This document shows positions 40,467-42,875 of a DNA stretch of 42,875 bases, in pieces. How positions within the stretch are numbered: the first letter of the stretch is position 1; each line of letters begins with the position of its first letter. The position numbers were made by a program, and so were the translations under genes. This stretch comes from an uncultured Cetobacterium sp. (lineage in GTDB: Bacteria > Fusobacteriota > Fusobacteriia > Fusobacteriales > Fusobacteriaceae), in the NCBI RefSeq assembly GCF_947072685.1, contig NZ_CAMTIK010000017.1:1-42875 (forward strand). The letters are read 5' to 3'. A model generated the notes under the pieces. The model was not told the DNA's origin. It saw only the letters and a program-made list of their open reading frames with translations, and made no database searches.

Positions 40467-41195
40467 ATGATTGATAAAAATTCACACATTCCAATATATT
40501 ATCAACTCGAAAGTATTCTATTAGAGATGATAGAAAGTGGAGAATTAAAACCAGGGGATATGGTTCCATCAGAAAATGAGCTTTCAAAAAAATATAGTAT
40601 CAGTAGAATGACAGCTAAAAAAGCGATAGATTCATTGACAGTAAGGGGATTGGTAGAAAGATCCCAAGGAAAGGGGACGTATGTTTCTAGTCATGAAAAG
40701 AAAATAGAGTTACCAATAAATAGACTTCGTGGTTTTACTCAAAGAGTTTGTGAAATGGGATTAACTCCGGAGAATAAAGTTTTAACGTTTGAAAAAATTC
40801 CTTGTCCTAAAAACATCTGTAATATTTTAGGAATTAAAGAGGGAGATAGTATTTGGAGAATGGAAAGAGTTCGGCAAATAGATAAGGTTCCGGCGGTATT
40901 TGAAGAGAGTTATATAAGTGTAAAACTACTTCCAAATTTAAAAGAAAAAAATTTATTAAAATCTAAATTTGATTATATAAAAAGCTTAGGTTTGGAGATT
41001 GGAAATAGTGATAGAGAGATTTCGGCAGAAATTCCCAGTGATTATGTGGCAAGTGCTTTAAAACTTAAAAGAAATGAACCTATTCTTTTGGCAGAAAATA
41101 TCACTTATTTAAAAAATGGTGATATTTTAGAATATTCTAAAATATATTATAATCAAAAAAAATATAGATTTAAGTTTATAGCAGAGGGGAATTAA
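40467..41195 (+). CDS. GntR family regulator with UTRA domain (HutC/TreR type)
   Basis: This 242-residue regulator has an N-terminal winged helix (about 1-75, with PIYYQLESILLEMIESGELKPGD and SRMTAKKAIDSLTVRGLVERSQGKGTYV) and a C-terminal UTRA ligand domain (about 90-240, with IWRMERVRQIDKVPAVFEESY). Members of this type repress sugar operons and are released by the phosphosugar. The start follows AGGAGG closely. The palindrome at 33962-33975 is its likely operator, placing it as repressor of the GH4/GH38/PTS genes. A terminator lies between it and the PTS gene, so its own level is set separately. Confidence 0.92.
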   Translation: MIDKNSHIPIYYQLESILLEMIESGELKPGDMVPSENELSKKYSISRMTAKKAIDSLTVRGLVERSQGKGTYVSSHEKKIELPINRLRGFTQRVCEMGLTPENKVLTFEKIPCPKNICNILGIKEGDSIWRMERVRQIDKVPAVFEESYISVKLLPNLKEKNLLKSKFDYIKSLGLEIGNSDREISAEIPSDYVASALKLKRNEPILLAENITYLKNGDILEYSKIYYNQKKYRFKFIAEGN

Positions 41196-41207
41196 ACTTT
41201 AAATAAA

Positions 41208-41232
41208 AAAGAGAGGATAAACTCCTCTCTTT
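41208..41232 (-). terminator. Terminator of the minus-strand ABC transporter operon
   Basis: AAAGAGAGGA (41208-41217) pairs with TCCTCTCTTT (41223-41232) around a 5-base loop. The T-run lies on the minus-strand exit side (41201-41210), so it best terminates the ABC transcript, about 85 bases after its last stop codon. It may also help end the GntR transcript. Confidence 0.7.
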
Positions 41233-41316
41233 AACAAATACAATCACAAAATTAAAAATAGTAGAAAAGATTTTCTGCAAAGCTCAGCCATCTATTTGGG
41301 CGTTTAGAGTTTACAT

Positions 41317-42381
41317 CTAAATTATATGCATTGCTAAATTATCAAATTTAAAATCTAATGTCTCATCCACATTCTTTATAATTTTTCCAAGTGGGCTGTG
41401 AACACAAATTTCAATTAATTGATTATTTAAAATAACTTCATATTCGTGAACCTCTCCCATAAAAATACTTTTTACAACTTTTCCAGAATGACCAGGTTGA
41501 TTTGTAGTAATAGATTCAGGTCTAACAACAACTTCAACACTATCACCAACATTTAGAACTTTATCACTTTCAATTTTATAAATTACCCCATGAATATCAA
41601 TATCTTTGAAATTTGAGTCTTGACTAATAACAATACCTTTAACTATATTAGCTCTTCCAATAAATTTTGCTATAAATTCACTATTAGGTTTTTGATAGAT
41701 GTCTTTAGGACTTCCAACCTGCATAATTTTTCCATCTTTCATTATGACTATTTTATCAGAAAGAGCCATAGCTTCAGCCTGATCATGAGTAACATAGATA
41801 GAAGTAATACCAACTCTTTGTTGTAACTTTCTAATTTCATCTCTCATATGTAATCTTAATTTGGCATCTAAGTTTGATAGAGGTTCGTCAAAAAGTAGAA
41901 CTTCTGAGTTCATAATAAGAGCTCTGGCTAAAGAGACTCTTTGCTGTTGTCCACCAGACATTTGAGAGGGAACTCTATAAGCGAAGTCTTCCATTTTCAT
42001 AATTTTTAGAATTTCTTTAACCCTCTCTTCAATTTCAGATTTTGATCTTTTTTGAATTTTTAAACCGTATGAAATATTATCATAAACATTCATATGTGGA
42101 AAAAGAGCATAGTTCTGAAAAACCATCGCAGTATTTCTTTTATCAGGAGTTAAATTGGCAATATCTTTATCACCTATAAAAATATTTCCTGATGTAGGAA
42201 CTTCAAAACCTGCAAGCATTCTCAAAGTTGTAGTTTTTCCACATCCTGAAGGACCTAAAAGACAAACGAATTCTCCAGGCTGAATTTCAAGATCAATATT
42301 ATCAACAGCAATCACTTCTTTTTTATTTGAAGTGAAAACTTTAGTTAAATTTTTTATAGTTACTTTCTTTGGATTATTCAT
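41317..42381 (-). CDS. ABC transporter ATP-binding protein, Fe3+/AfuC-FbpC type
   Basis: This 354-residue ATPase has Walker A GPSGCGKTT at about residues 43-51, the Q-loop in MVFQNYALFPHMNVYDN, the signature MSGGQQQRVSLARAL, Walker B VLLFDEPLSNLD, and the switch His in YVTHDQAEAM. A C-terminal regulatory TOBE-like region of about 110 residues follows. This build fits the FbpC/PotA/UgpC importer ATPases. The start at 42381 overlaps the permease stop by one base (TAATG). The partner permease looks most like the FbpB iron type, so Fe3+ uptake is the best guess; a phosphonate or polyamine substrate is possible. Confidence 0.9.
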   Translation of the reverse strand: MNNPKKVTIKNLTKVFTSNKKEVIAVDNIDLEIQPGEFVCLLGPSGCGKTTTLRMLAGFEVPTSGNIFIGDKDIANLTPDKRNTAMVFQNYALFPHMNVYDNISYGLKIQKRSKSEIEERVKEILKIMKMEDFAYRVPSQMSGGQQQRVSLARALIMNSEVLLFDEPLSNLDAKLRLHMRDEIRKLQQRVGITSIYVTHDQAEAMALSDKIVIMKDGKIMQVGSPKDIYQKPNSEFIAKFIGRANIVKGIVISQDSNFKDIDIHGVIYKIESDKVLNVGDSVEVVVRPESITTNQPGHSGKVVKSIFMGEVHEYEVILNNQLIEICVHSPLGKIIKNVDETLDFKFDNLAMHII

Positions 42382-42875
42382 TATTCAGCTCCTGTCTTTT
42401 TAAAATCTAGTGTTAATTTTATTGCAAACATAACAAATGAAACAATAACAATAAGTATCGTACAATATGCAGAAGCGACACCAATTCTACCAGTATCTAT
42501 ATTATTCATGATAGCAGGAGTTAAAAGTTTCCATTTAGCAGAAATTAAGAAGATAATTGTACTTACTAAAGTCATACTACGAGCAAAAGAGTAGATTAAA
42601 CCACTGAAAAAAGCATCTTTGATCATAGGAATAGTTACTGTTCTGATGACAGTGCTACTAGAAGCTCCTAAAATATGAGCAGCTTCTTCAATAGAAGGAT
42701 CTATTTGTTGCAATGAACTGATACCAGACCTTATTCCCACAGGAAGATTTCTAATGATAAATGCCATTATGATAATAAAAGCAGTTCCTGTAAGAGTTGG
42801 AATAACAACAATATTTGTAAAAGGGATATTGTAGGTAACATTATAACTTATAACATATCCTAAACCAATTATAGT
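42381..42875 (-). CDS. ABC transporter permease, FbpB-like, 5' part outside window
   Basis: The minus-strand frame is open from its stop at 42381 through the window edge at 42875, so only the C-terminal 164 or so residues are seen. They contain the EAA-loop motif DPSIEEAAHILGASS, preceded by NLPVGIRSGISSLQQI and followed by two membrane segments. ARSMTLVSTIIFLISAKWK and NNIDTGRIGVASAY resemble the second half of two-domain Fe3+ permeases (FbpB type). An ATG at 42767 is internal: residues upstream of it continue a membrane helix without a ribosome binding site. A solute-binding protein gene would be expected beyond the edge. Confidence 0.88.
   Translation of the reverse strand, partial: TIIGLGYVISYNVTYNIPFTNIVVIPTLTGTAFIIIMAFIIRNLPVGIRSGISSLQQIDPSIEEAAHILGASSSTVIRTVTIPMIKDAFFSGLIYSFARSMTLVSTIIFLISAKWKLLTPAIMNNIDTGRIGVASAYCTILIVIVSFVMFAIKLTLDFKKTGAE

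Noticed and set aside
41233-41316. Extra gene or RNA between the GntR and ABC transporter genes
   Set aside because: The 84 bases hold only the 3' flank of the ABC operon. No open frame or stable hairpin beyond the listed terminator stands out.
1-42875. CRISPR array, insertion sequence or prophage
   Set aside because: No regularly spaced repeats, transposase, integrase, or phage structural gene was seen. The only tRNA genes are at the left edge, with no integrase beside them.

Overview
The window looks like a chromosomal segment of a low-GC anaerobe of the phylum Fusobacteriota, probably a Cetobacterium or Fusobacterium relative. This is an inference from very AT-rich DNA, strong AGGAGG-type ribosome binding sites, a didermic envelope (lipid A type sugar transfer genes, a lipoprotein), an anaerobic cobalamin operon and a GH4/PTS sugar locus of the kind known in that phylum. 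No 16S gene or species marker is present, and no transposon, phage or CRISPR array was seen.

Layout. 1-252: the end of a tRNA cluster (Lys partial, Gln, Met) with a terminator. 320-4695: a YczE-like membrane protein, a minus-strand group (flavin reductase, MATE exporter, Ca2+/cation antiporter) and a glycine-zipper lipoprotein. 4766-16791: a strong promoter, a cobalamin riboswitch and 13 tightly packed or overlapping genes for the anaerobic B12 pathway (cbiP, cbiB, cobD, cbiA, cbiC, cbiD, cbiE, cbiT, cbiL, cbiF, cbiG, cbiH, cbiJ). Cobalt chelatase, uroporphyrinogen methyltransferase, cobalt uptake and the late nucleotide-loop genes (cobU/S/T) are not here and must lie elsewhere if the pathway is complete. 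17024-17266: an orphan 80-residue predicted secreted protein with its own promoter and terminator.

17338-20840 (minus): a TudS-DUF1722 protein and a Ca2+-type P-type ATPase, divergent from 21042-27401, a six-gene operon that appears to make UDP-glucuronate, epimerise it, attach a sugar to a polyprenyl phosphate, flip it and transfer it with two ArnT-like enzymes. This looks like an envelope uronic-acid decoration module. It is followed by an MgtA-type Mg2+ ATPase, YjdM, a split ThrE-type threonine/serine exporter and RecQ.

33932-41195: a sugar locus with a near-consensus promoter and a palindromic operator, then a GH4 6-phospho-alpha-glucosidase, an RpiR regulator, a GH38 alpha-mannosidase, a glucose-family PTS EIICB and a GntR/UTRA regulator. 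The pairing of GH4 and GH38 behind one PTS permease is the most unusual catabolic feature. The window ends in a minus-strand Fe3+-type ABC transporter (ATPase complete, permease cut by the window edge). The strongest candidates for something little described are the envelope module, with its LAB_N protein as possible flippase, and the GH4/GH38 PTS locus.
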